Below, in pieces: positions 56,553 to 64,000 of a stretch of 64,000 nucleotides of DNA. The notes below the pieces were generated by a model. That model saw nothing but the letters and a program-made list of their open reading frames with translations. It was not told where the DNA came from and did not search any database. The DNA is from Streptomyces sannanensis. GTDB lineage: Bacteria; Actinomycetota; Actinomycetes; Streptomycetales; Streptomycetaceae. The position numbers were made by a program, and so were the translations under genes. The stretch is taken from the NCBI RefSeq assembly GCF_039536205.1, contig NZ_BAAAYL010000001.1, positions 5,890,001 through 5,954,000 on the forward strand, written 5' to 3'. How positions within the stretch are numbered: the stretch's first letter is position 1; each line of letters starts with the position of its first letter.

Positions 56553-58106
56553 TCAGCGGACGAGTTTCCGGATCATGATGCCCACCGTCAGTGTGACGAA
56601 CACCATGCCTCCCACCGCGAAGCAGACCGCGAGCGCTGTCCAACCATGAGTCTTGAGTTCGGACGGGGCCCCTGTGCCGACGTTCAGCCATAACGCGCAC
56701 GCGAGGACGAGAGCCTTGGAGGCCGCGGAGAAGTCGCCCAGCCCTTCCGCTCCCGGGCTCCGCACCGCTCCGGTGACGTGCAGCACGGCTGCCGTGGAGA
56801 GCATCGCGGCGGCCAAGGCGCGCGCCGGATTCCGCGCCCGTACGCCCCATCCCAGCACGCCCCCGAGCAGGCCGTTCGCCACGAGCCGCTGTACCAGCGG
56901 CCGTTCCCGTGCCTCTCGCTGACGGGTGAGGTAGTAGATCTGGTCTTCCTCGGTGGTACGCCGTCGCCGGGACAGGGTCGCCCGTACCGCTTCGAGGGCA
57001 CCTGGGCTCACGCGTGTGAAGACGCGATCCAGGAAACCGATCACCTGAGTTCCGTTGCGGAAGACGGCGTCGCCCAGGTCCACTTCGTTGATGGTGCTGC
57101 TGCCCGCCAGGCGGTAGCGCGCGGGCCCGCTGGGCACTGCGAGGGCGTCAGTGACCGTGGTGTTCTCCAGCTCCACCACGACCGGGGAGCCGTCCTCGGC
57201 CGCCGCCGTGAGCCGGCAGATCGTCGACGACCGGAAGGCCAGCTCGGCGGTACGGGCCGATGGCGGCGTGCCAGTGGTGTCTGGTGCCGGGCGCTGTGTG
57301 GGCAGGGTGGCCGAGTGCCGAAGTCCCCGCACGTCCACTGCCCCTCGCACGTCACTGTCTTCCAGGGTGTTCGCCTCGCCGGGCACCACCAGGCCGTTGA
57401 TCCGCAGCCCCTCGCGGCACCGCACGCCGGTACCCCGGAACGGGGTATCCACCCGCACCCGGCGCAGCACGAGCACCGACGCGTCGATATCGTCCAGGGT
57501 GAGGGAGGCGAGCCACAGGTCGTCGAGCGTGACCGCTTCGGTGACGTGCAGGTTCTCCAGATGTACCTCCGGCCGTCGTTGTCGGCCGCCCGCCACCTGA
57601 CTGCGGACGGTGAGCGCGGCCGCCCGGAGACGCTTGAGGTGCAGGTGACCGCGCATCCCGGAGATCTGTACCGTGTCTGCGATGCGTACGCCCTCGAAGC
57701 GCATCGAGCCGCAGGAGTGGACATCGAGGGTCTCGACGGTCGATTCGTTGACTGTCACTTCGCAGTTGACCGGGGTGTTGCGGATGATCAGACGCCCGAT
57801 CCGCGAGTTGGTGATGAGCAGGGCGTCCGCGGTGCAGTGGTCGATGACGAGTTCCTCGATCACACACGAGCGCACGGCAATGATCCCGTCCGCGTTGACA
57901 TGCAACAGGGCGAGACGCTCCGCGGAGAGAGAATCCAGCTGCAGCGGTTCGTCGATGTCCCGCTGACGGATGGTCAGGTCACGTCCATGGCCGGCCGATG
58001 CGCTGAGTCCGAATGTGCGCGCCAGCGACTCGATCGTGCTGATCGTCCCCAACTTGGCTCCCCACCTTGGCGTACGACATCGAAATGAACGAAGGGCTCG
58101 CGGCAT
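56553..58106 (-). CDS. Membrane protein with beta-helix-like repeat domain
   Basis: 517 residues from ATG 58106, coupled (TGATG) to the preceding gene. Residues about 30-380 have repeated short hydrophobic beta strands typical of a right-handed beta-helix or pentapeptide-like solenoid (VIEELVIDHCTADALLITNS; RIGRLIIRNTPVNCEVTVNE). The C-terminal 90 residues contain two or three membrane spans (GLLGGVLGWGVRARNPARAL; WTALAVCFAVGGMVFVTLTV). Last gene of a three-gene operon with two P-loop proteins. Function unknown; a membrane-anchored scaffold or channel is plausible. Confidence 0.7.
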   Translation of the reverse strand: MPRALRSFRCRTPRWGAKLGTISTIESLARTFGLSASAGHGRDLTIRQRDIDEPLQLDSLSAERLALLHVNADGIIAVRSCVIEELVIDHCTADALLITNSRIGRLIIRNTPVNCEVTVNESTVETLDVHSCGSMRFEGVRIADTVQISGMRGHLHLKRLRAAALTVRSQVAGGRQRRPEVHLENLHVTEAVTLDDLWLASLTLDDIDASVLVLRRVRVDTPFRGTGVRCREGLRINGLVVPGEANTLEDSDVRGAVDVRGLRHSATLPTQRPAPDTTGTPPSARTAELAFRSSTICRLTAAAEDGSPVVVELENTTVTDALAVPSGPARYRLAGSSTINEVDLGDAVFRNGTQVIGFLDRVFTRVSPGALEAVRATLSRRRRTTEEDQIYYLTRQREARERPLVQRLVANGLLGGVLGWGVRARNPARALAAAMLSTAAVLHVTGAVRSPGAEGLGDFSAASKALVLACALWLNVGTGAPSELKTHGWTALAVCFAVGGMVFVTLTVGIMIRKLVR

Positions 58107-58750
58107 CAACCGCCGGTGCGTGACCCGTCGCGGAGGAACGCGGACAGTTCCCCGGAGGGCGTGTGAGCCCATGGACTGTCCGCGTATGCCTGTGCCACGA
58201 TCTCGGCCGCCTTGTCCGCGTCGACTTGGTCGGTGCGGATCAGGAGGTGGAACATGTCCTCCGCCGCGTCTGCGGTGGCCACATCGGCGAGCGCCTCGTC
58301 CCAGGCGGCGAGCCGATCCCCTGTGTCCCTGTCGCCGCGCCCCAGGGAACGGTGGCGACAGACGTCCCGAGGCACCCACAGCAGCACACACAGCCACGGC
58401 TCACCGACCGCGGCGCGAAACGTGCGGAGATGACTGACGCTGCCCAGGTGGATCAACGGCACGCGGCCGTCCTCGCGCATGGCTTCCAGATCGGCCCGGT
58501 CGACCGCGTATGTGTTCCCGTACCGCTCGGTTTCCAGGACGAGCCGCCCTGCCCGGCGCAGCGCGGCAAGCTCCCCGCTGGTGGCCACGCGGTATCCCGC
58601 CGTACGACCCGACCCCACCTTCACCTTCGTCAACTGCCCGAACCGCTGGTCGAGTCCGGCGAGGGAAACACTGATCGTGTCCTTGCCCGCCGTCGGCGGT
58701 CCGAACAGGACCACACCGCCGAGTTCACCGCGAGAGGCTTCCCTGGTCAC
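58106..58750 (-). CDS. Guanylate kinase-like P-loop protein
   Basis: 214 residues from GTG 58750, which overlaps the upstream stop (GTGA). P-loop VVLFGPPTAGKDTISVSLAG about residues 12-30. The GMP-kinase-like Tyr/Arg region is GRTAGYRVATSGELAALRRA and YGNTYAVDRADLEAMREDG. A lid-like Arg-rich segment follows (VPRDVCRHRSLGRGDRDTGD RL). The fold looks like guanylate kinase, but the GPPTAGKD loop is atypical, so the substrate may differ. Confidence 0.75.
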   Translation of the reverse strand: MTREASRGELGGVVLFGPPTAGKDTISVSLAGLDQRFGQLTKVKVGSGRTAGYRVATSGELAALRRAGRLVLETERYGNTYAVDRADLEAMREDGRVPLIHLGSVSHLRTFRAAVGEPWLCVLLWVPRDVCRHRSLGRGDRDTGDRLAAWDEALADVATADAAEDMFHLLIRTDQVDADKAAEIVAQAYADSPWAHTPSGELSAFLRDGSRTGG

Positions 58751-59370
58751 ACCCGGCTCCCGTCGTACCGCGCGGACAGTGCGAGAGCCACCGACTCCAC
58801 CTGCTCGGCGAGCGGTCTCGTCGCGGTGACCCGGTTGTCGATCAGATGGAACTCGCCCGCAGGACGGCGGTCGATGACGATCGAGGAAATGTAGCGGCGC
58901 CAGTTGGCGAGCTTCCACGTATCACGCGAGGCGTTGCGAGAGGTGAGCCGCTCGCGCATCGAGGGCGCATCGCTGTCCACCCAGAGCACCTCGACGCCCG
59001 CGCCGAGCCGAGCGCAACGCCGGCGGGTGCGGGCGCTCCATTGCGCGTCGACAACCTCCTGGATGAACGGCGCCACGGCGACCACGGGCACCCCGCATTC
59101 GAGATTCTCCCAGCACGCCTTCATCAGGCAGTCGTACTCCAACGGCCGTACCCGCTCGGCGTACAAGTCGGTGTGCCGATCGTCCGGGTCCCCACCGAGT
59201 CCTATGAGCAGCGACTCGGTCAACGGCCGCGTCAGCGTGTCCTTGTCGAGCAGCGCCCACCCCGTGGCCTGGGAGAGCAGCTTTCCGGCCTCCGACTTGC
59301 CCGACCCCGCGTAGCCGGCGACCAGGATGAGCGCGACCGGATGTGCGGAGGATACGGAACCTGTGCTCAA
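58747..59370 (-). CDS. AAA-type P-loop kinase-like protein
   Basis: 207 residues if started at TTG 59370, which has GGGGAG eight bases upstream; the longer frame to 59562 has no ribosome site. P-loop LILVAGYAGSGKSEAGKLLS near the N-terminus; DKDTLTRP and YAERVRPLEYDCLMKACWEN follow. A lid-like VLWVDSDAPSMRERLTSRNA SRDTWKL contains several Arg. Resembles zeta-toxin/shikimate-kinase-type small-molecule kinases. First gene of the operon with the GMK-like protein and the beta-helix membrane protein. Confidence 0.75.
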   Translation of the reverse strand: MSTGSVSSAHPVALILVAGYAGSGKSEAGKLLSQATGWALLDKDTLTRPLTESLLIGLGGDPDDRHTDLYAERVRPLEYDCLMKACWENLECGVPVVAVAPFIQEVVDAQWSARTRRRCARLGAGVEVLWVDSDAPSMRERLTSRNASRDTWKLANWRRYISSIVIDRRPAGEFHLIDNRVTATRPLAEQVESVALALSARYDGSRV

Positions 59371-59538
59371 TGCTGCTCCCCGTGTGCGAGAATCCTCAAC
59401 CAACGTGCAGGGTACCGACAACTTCCCGTCAGGGCCTCTGTGTTCGACCGCTCGTAGCTGGCCCCGACCGCGCTCAGCGTCCTCACCGTCTGCGACATCC
59501 TCGCCCCCGACGACCTGACCGAGGCCGAGGCACACCTC

Positions 59539-59907
59539 ATGGTCGCGGAGAGCCTGCTCCAACTGCTCGAGACCGGTGGAGAGGACGCCTTCCTCGACGC
59601 CGTGCTGTCCGGCGGGCGGAGCCGGGCCGAGGACGCGATCCGGGCCGCCCTCACCTCAGGCCACCCGGACCACACGGGACTCGAGCAGCTCCGACGCTTC
59701 GCGCAGGGACCGCCGCGCGCCAAGTCCGCGCAATTGGGACGGCTCAACGCGGCCCGCGCCCGTGGCCGCACCAAGCCCAAAGGCAAGCGCCGCCGCGAGG
59801 CGAGCCGACTGATCACGGTCGGTGGCCGCGAGTCCCCCTGTCGGCCTGGGCACTCAAGAAGACCGTCCGCAGCCGCGAGGGACGGGGCCGTGAGGGGTGG
59901 GCGCTAG
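59539..59907 (+). CDS. Hypothetical protein
   Basis: 122 codons from ATG 59539; the coding-like sequence extends upstream to about 59459 (ALSVLTVCDILAPDDLTEAE) but without a standard start there. Contains a helical core (SLLQLLETGGEDAFLDAVLS) and a Lys/Arg-rich stretch ARARGRTKPKGKRRREASRL. The final 25 residues look like out-of-frame tail. No family known. Confidence 0.4.
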   Translation: MVAESLLQLLETGGEDAFLDAVLSGGRSRAEDAIRAALTSGHPDHTGLEQLRRFAQGPPRAKSAQLGRLNAARARGRTKPKGKRRREASRLITVGGRESPCRPGHSRRPSAAARDGAVRGGR

Positions 59908-59918
59908 CGTGTGCGGCT

Positions 59919-60395
59919 ATGTCTGACATCTTTGAGCTCATGCTCACGCTGGATCTGCGCGACGAGTTGTCTGAGGACGAGCTCGCCGAGCTCCGATGGC
60001 ACCTCGGGCTCGGCCCCAAGCCGGAGATCCTCCGAATCGTGACCGAGTTTCCGTTCTGGGACGAGGATGATGACGGCGAACTCGTCGTCGAGGACCATCC
60101 TCAGCCTCTTCTGGGACGTCACGGCGAGGCATTCAAGATGGATGGCGCGCTCATCTCGGTTCTCCTTCGCCGAGAGCGCACGTGGTTCGGAGCGTGGGCT
60201 CTCACCAGTCGGCAGGAGATTCACCCCGACCAGTTCGACCTCACAGGCAAGCTGCTCAGCTGGCTTGCGACCAAGGCCGGCGACTGTCACCGACGCTTCG
60301 ACGGCAGTGTGGACCTGGGGTGGACCCGGTTCTATGAATCACGCCAGGCGGAGCCGCTGGTTGTGCGTGACGGCGTCGTCATCTGGCCGTCGTAG
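59919..60395 (+). CDS. Hypothetical protein
   Basis: 158 residues from ATG 59919. Well-formed globular sequence: MSDIFELMLTLDLRDELSED, ELAELRWHLGLGPKPEILRI and TSRQEIHPDQFDLTGKLLSW LATKAGD, ending in LVVRDGVVIWPS. No signal peptide or membrane span. Streptomyces-type conserved protein; no function recognised. No gene in 60396-60607. Confidence 0.7.
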   Translation: MSDIFELMLTLDLRDELSEDELAELRWHLGLGPKPEILRIVTEFPFWDEDDDGELVVEDHPQPLLGRHGEAFKMDGALISVLLRRERTWFGAWALTSRQEIHPDQFDLTGKLLSWLATKAGDCHRRFDGSVDLGWTRFYESRQAEPLVVRDGVVIWPS

Positions 60396-60607
60396 TCAGC
60401 GCCATCGGTCGTATTCCGATGTCGGTACTGGTGGGCTCTCAGAGGGCGTTGAGCATGGGCGGATTGCCCTTTATCTCCTAGTAGGTTCCTCGCCAGGTGG
60501 AGTGCGAACGCTGTGGGACGGGGGCGGCGGCGGGGTCGGTGGTTGAGTCCGATGTCCCGGTCCGCAGGGAGCGCCACGAACCGGGACTCCGGCCGGAGCT
60601 GGCGGGA

Positions 60608-61654
60608 TCACTGGCATCCCTGTCCCGCGGGGTCCGCGGACGGCCCTGCGGGTGAGAGGTGGTGTCCGGGCCCGTACGAGGATTCGGCGCTGAGCAGGGC
60701 CGCCCCCAGCGGGGTGAGGACATGGGTCACCGTGTTCGCTGTCCGCAGGGATACGATCAGTCCGGCTTCCCGGAGGGCCGTCGCGTTACGGCTGGCCGTG
60801 GGCGCGGCGAGGCCGGTCCGCCGGGCCAGTTCACCCGTCGTGCAGCCCTCCTCGACCATGCGGAGGGTCAGCGCACGACCGGGGCCGAGCACGCGGGCCA
60901 GGGCGCGGTCCGCGGACTGGCCGGTGCGGGCGACCGTCCACCATTCCGCCCCTCGGGACACGGGATAGACGAGCGTCGGGGCGAGGGTCGGATCGATGAG
61001 GGCGACCGGAGTGCGCCAGCAGAAGACCGACGGGATCAGGAGCAAGCCCCGGCCGTCGAGGTGGACGTCACGCTCGACCGGGTAGTCGGCTTCCAGCACG
61101 GGCGGGTTCCAGCGGAGGGTCGGTCGCATGCCGTGCAGCAGGCCATCAGCTCCCCCGTCGAGCAGGGAGCGTGCGCGCACCGCCCGGTCCGCTTCGACGA
61201 GAGCCCGGATCCGGGACCAGTACGGGGCGATCGCCACGCGGTGGTAGCCGAGCAGCGCGTGGCCGAGGTTGGTGACGGCGGCCAGGTCGCCTTCGGCCAG
61301 GGGGCGTATCCATGCCGGCAGGGCGGGAAGGACCGCCAGCTCCGCGCGTAATCGCTGGGCCGGGGTGGCGAGGACGGCGTTGACTCCTGCCTCCGGGCCG
61401 TGCATCCCTTCCGGCGGGGTGAGGAAGTCCGGGAAGTCGCTGCGAGGCGGGGCGAGGCAGCGGATCAACTGAGCGTGTCCGGGGGCGAGGTGGCGGAGTC
61501 GAGCCCGGGTCCGCGCGCGCCAGGGGTCGAAAACCGCCTGCCCCTCGCGGTTGCCGAGCAGGTTGGCGCTGAGTACCGCCTCCCACAGGGGGTCCGGCCC
61601 CGGCGCCACCTTCGTACGGAGCAGGTCCTCAGTGGTGAAGTGGACTCTCAACAT
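60608..61654 (-). CDS. ArsR-type winged-helix transcriptional regulator
   Basis: 348 residues from ATG 61654. Begins MLRVHFTTEDLLRTKVAPGP DPLWEAVLS, the usual N-terminus of the large Streptomyces ArsR-like regulators. The DNA-binding wHTH is at the C-terminus: MVEEGCTTGELARRTGLAAP TASRNATALREAGLIVSLRT. Divergent from the secreted peptidoglycan-binding gene (61827), so the 170-base intergenic region may hold its operator. Confidence 0.9.
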   Translation of the reverse strand: MLRVHFTTEDLLRTKVAPGPDPLWEAVLSANLLGNREGQAVFDPWRARTRARLRHLAPGHAQLIRCLAPPRSDFPDFLTPPEGMHGPEAGVNAVLATPAQRLRAELAVLPALPAWIRPLAEGDLAAVTNLGHALLGYHRVAIAPYWSRIRALVEADRAVRARSLLDGGADGLLHGMRPTLRWNPPVLEADYPVERDVHLDGRGLLLIPSVFCWRTPVALIDPTLAPTLVYPVSRGAEWWTVARTGQSADRALARVLGPGRALTLRMVEEGCTTGELARRTGLAAPTASRNATALREAGLIVSLRTANTVTHVLTPLGAALLSAESSYGPGHHLSPAGPSADPAGQGCQ

Positions 61655-61826
61655 GCAACGTCCCGTTCCCTCGTCTCCTCTTGGCCCGGCAGAATTTTGC
61701 ATGCCGTGCGCCGCACTGACCATGGTTATTGCGGCCAGAGGGAAAGTCGTGGCCCAAGACTCCTCCTCCCGACACTCTGGGCGCACGGCAGGTCCCCGAA
61801 ACCCGACCCCTTTCGGAGGAGAGTTC

Positions 61827-62231
61827 ATGCGCAAGGTAAAGGCTGCGGTTGCCGCAGCCACGACGTTCGCGGCAGGCATGATCGCACTGGCGCCCGTGAG
61901 TCCCGCCGCGGCCGCGACCCCCACGTGCGACTGGGTGGCCTCGTACAGCGGAGCCTGGGTTCCCGTCTATCGGACGGGTACCAACGTCAACTGCAACCTG
62001 GTGCAGGGCACGTACGGCGAAGCCGTCCGGCAGCTGCAGACGACGCTCAACAAGTGCTACAACGCGGGTCTGACGGTGGACAAGTCGTTCGGCCCCGCCA
62101 CCCGGAACGCGCTCATCAAGGCCCAGCAAGCGGCCGGTACGCCAGCAGACGGGGAGTACGGCCCGAACACCCGTAAGGCGATCAAGCACGAGCCGCTCAA
62201 CGGCAGCACGAACTGCGTCCGCGTTCCCTGA
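61827..62231 (+). CDS. Secreted peptidoglycan-binding domain protein
   Basis: 134 residues from ATG 61827 with GGAGGA upstream. Signal peptide MRKVKAAVAAATTFAAGMIA with AAAATPTC cleavage region near residue 31. One PG_binding_1 domain: YGEAVRQLQTTLNKCYNAGL, VDKSFGPATRNALIKAQQAA and ADGEYGPNTRKAIKHEPL. Probably a small extracellular cell-wall-binding protein. Cys pairs suggest disulfides. Confidence 0.9.
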   Translation: MRKVKAAVAAATTFAAGMIALAPVSPAAAATPTCDWVASYSGAWVPVYRTGTNVNCNLVQGTYGEAVRQLQTTLNKCYNAGLTVDKSFGPATRNALIKAQQAAGTPADGEYGPNTRKAIKHEPLNGSTNCVRVP

Positions 62232-62269
62232 GGAACCTGACCGATCCCCGCCCCGGTTCTCCGTCGCCG

Positions 62270-62370
62270 CACGACAGCTTGGTCGGCGGGCCGCTGCTGT
62301 GGCCCGCCCATCAGCCGTGGCTGTACTGCGACAAGTGGCACGAGGGTCCGGTCGCCCCCCTGCTGCCGGG
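62270..62370 (+). pseudogene. DUF1963-like fragment
   Basis: About 33 codons reading HDSLVGGPLLWPAHQPWLYC DKWHEGPVAPLL, which follows the GGPLLWPADEPWP.C pattern of DUF1963-like Streptomyces proteins. There is no start and the sequence ends against the next gene. A decayed fragment. Confidence 0.4.
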
Positions 62371-62373
62371 GGC

Positions 62374-63321
62374 TCAGGAGAGCAGGTCGGTTAGCGTTCC
62401 GGCGCCGCGTTGTTCAGCGTGTTGGTAGGCGAGCCAGGCAAGGGCGAGGTCCTGCCAGGGAAGCCCGACGGGGGCGTAGACGGTTCGTGTCGTGGCGCTG
62501 GTGCGGCCCGGGTGGTCGTTGCGGAGGATCTCGCCCAGGGTGGCCTTGGCGGCTGTCGCGGGAAGTCCAGCGGCTGCGAGTGCTCCCATGGAGCCGGCCA
62601 GTTCACGGTCGTCGACCACGAGGAGCGCGGATGCGAGCAAGTCAGCAGAGAGCTCTTGCTTGCCGGGCTCATCGGCTCCCAGAGACGTCAAGTGCTGCCC
62701 GGGCCGAGTGTCGGCAAGATGCAGCAACGGTGTGCGTGACCAAGTGGCCAGCAGGATGACATCAGCGGCTGAGGCGACATCCGTGGGAGAACCGAGCGCT
62801 CGTCCGTCGTGCCGGGCGATAAAGGCCGCGGTGCGGGCTGGATCGGTGTCGTGCACCACGACATCGCGAAAGCTTCGCATGCTGCGCAGTCCGCGGACCA
62901 TGAGTTCGGCTTGTGCGCCCGCGCCGATCACGCCGAGTACCGTCTCCCCTCCCGAGTCGGGGGTCGCGAGGACATGGGTACCCAGGGCTGCTGCGAATCC
63001 CGTGCGCCAGGCGGTGATGGTGGCTGAGTCCATCAGTGCGAGGAGCTCACCGTCATGACCACTGTGGAGACAGATCACGCCGCGCAAAGCTGGTCGGGTG
63101 GCGGGGAACTTGGCGTTGACCTTCACCGTGTACGCATCGATGCCGGGCAGCAGCCCAGGGATCAAGGCTGTAGCCGTGCCGGGAAACGGCAGGTCTGTCC
63201 GTACTCGCTGTCCCGTTGCCGACCAGGAGTCGGTGCTGCAAAAGCCTTCTTCCAGGACAGCCATACAGGCTGCGGGTTCAAGCACGGCTTCCAGATCGCT
63301 GCGGGTCAGGATTCGGGTCAT
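62374..63321 (-). CDS. Ornithine cyclodeaminase / mu-crystallin family protein
   Basis: 315 residues from ATG 63321. Family blocks: TVKVNAKFPATRPALRGVIC, LLALMDSATITAWRTGFAAA (TAxRT motif region), Rossmann VLGVIGAGAQAELMVRGLRS, DVVVHDTDPARTAAFIARH, HLTSLGADEPGKQELSADLL. NAD-dependent ornithine cyclodeaminase, alanine dehydrogenase or ketimine reductase-type activity is possible; the substrate is not determinable. Starts in an ATGA overlap with the integrase remnant upstream. Confidence 0.9.
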   Translation of the reverse strand: MTRILTRSDLEAVLEPAACMAVLEEGFCSTDSWSATGQRVRTDLPFPGTATALIPGLLPGIDAYTVKVNAKFPATRPALRGVICLHSGHDGELLALMDSATITAWRTGFAAALGTHVLATPDSGGETVLGVIGAGAQAELMVRGLRSMRSFRDVVVHDTDPARTAAFIARHDGRALGSPTDVASAADVILLATWSRTPLLHLADTRPGQHLTSLGADEPGKQELSADLLASALLVVDDRELAGSMGALAAAGLPATAAKATLGEILRNDHPGRTSATTRTVYAPVGLPWQDLALAWLAYQHAEQRGAGTLTDLLS

Positions 63322-63950
63322 GTCCCCATGATCCCAATCCTCGTTCTCGCAGAGGGAGTCAAGGCGAGCAGAACAGGGAGAAGCCAGAGCAAGGCGGCGA
63401 GGATGCCGTAGGGCATCGGGTACTTGCCGTCCGGATTGCCGCTGACCTTCGGAAACAGCCACCGGCAGGCGTCGCCGAACCGTTCCCGGACCCGGCCGTG
63501 CTGCTCGCGGACCGCGTCCACCACGGCTCGCGAGGCGGGGATGGCCCGAAAGCTCTTGTCCTTGCTCTTGTAGGGGACCAGGGCCCAGTGGCCGGACGGC
63601 GTCTTCTTCAGGCAGTCGGTCTTCAGGATCAGCGCTTCGCTGATGCGCAGGCCCTCGTCCCGGCAGATCAGCACCAGGGCGCGCGTCTTGGGATCGAGCA
63701 GGGCCAGGTTCTCCTCGCGGACACGAGGGGCGTGCGCGGCGCCGGCGGGGCCCGTGTGCTGTCCTCCGCAGTGCGTCACGCCGACGCCCTGTGCTCCGCC
63801 CGCTCCAAGTGGTGCATCACCACCTGATGGGCGGGCCAGGACTGCGTCCTGCGGGGTGGACGTGCGCGCGGTGGTGCCGTATGACAGGACGCGGTCGGCG
63901 GTCTTCGTACCGGAGACGAAGGGGGAAAAGGGGTAGAACGCCTGCTCCAC
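63318..63950 (-). pseudogene. Tyrosine-type site-specific integrase remnant
   Basis: The open frame is 210 codons but only residues about 76-182 look like protein: VREENLALLDPKTRALVLIC RDEGLRISEALILKTDCLKK, WALVPYKSKDKSFRAIPASR and CRWLFPKVSGNPDGKYPMPY G. These match the first half of a tyrosine recombinase catalytic domain (catalytic Arg in GLRISEAL). The His-x-x-Arg and Tyr motifs are absent and both ends are unrelated sequence. Mobile-element remnant at the right edge. Confidence 0.55.
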
Positions 63951-64000
63951 GAACGGAGCCGCCGTCTCGGGGAGGCGCCAGGAGACCGGAGCTGGTGGCG

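Noticed and set aside
62285..62308. 8-bp hairpin GGCGGGCC...GGCCCGCC between convergent genes
   Set aside because: It falls inside the DUF1963-like fragment and the stem is short, so I do not call it a terminator.

Overview
The window is high-GC actinomycete DNA, almost certainly from a Streptomyces. The evidence is the codon use, the frequent GTG/TTG starts, the ATGA/GTGA/TGATG stop-start overlaps, DUF397/XRE pairs, a SAV_2336-type protein, and a BREX type 2 (Pgl) locus split as in S. coelicolor. All calls come from reading the sequence; no database search was run.

Layout. 0-3.1 kb: branched-chain amino acid ABC importer genes (minus strand, left end cut). 3.7-7.4 kb: a large secreted protein (beta-propeller, Hydin-like domains, two legume-lectin-like domains). 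8.2-12.3 kb: an iron box followed by a siderophore-type ABC importer operon. 12.3-18.9 kb: a transition zone rich in decayed genes (frameshifted isochorismatase, anti-sigma ATPase remnant) that also holds a DUF2075 nuclease/helicase-like protein. 18.9-27.9 kb: a four-gene translationally overlapping operon on the minus strand (alpha/beta hydrolase, caspase-VMAP, MoxR AAA+ ATPase, and a 1682-residue vWA-like/STAND/TPR/NaeI fusion). It looks like a vWA-MoxR-VMAP conflict system. 28.8-55.4 kb: BREX-2, with pglW-pglX, then about 7.2 kb of inserted genes (anti-sigma ATPase, XRE/DUF397, EcsC-like, DUF6879 pair, NB-ARC/TPR pair), then pglY-pglZ, a small two-gene module, brxD and brxHI. 55.5-64 kb: ordinary genes (NAD-dependent dehydrogenase, a three-gene operon of two P-loop proteins and a beta-helix membrane protein, ArsR-like regulator, secreted peptidoglycan-binding protein, ornithine cyclodeaminase-like protein), ending in an integrase remnant.

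How it works together. About 40 kb (16-55 kb) is a defence island. Several independent systems have nucleotide-driven switches (STAND, MoxR, PglY, BrxD) coupled to effectors (caspase, NaeI-like nuclease, PglX methylase with PglZ phosphatase). The most notable observation is that pglZ is frameshifted near its 3' end at a C6 tract. Removing one C restores a coherent C-terminus. This may be phase variation, mutation or a sequencing error. Decayed copies of the anti-sigma/XRE/DUF397 gene set lie around the island, together with transposase and integrase scraps.
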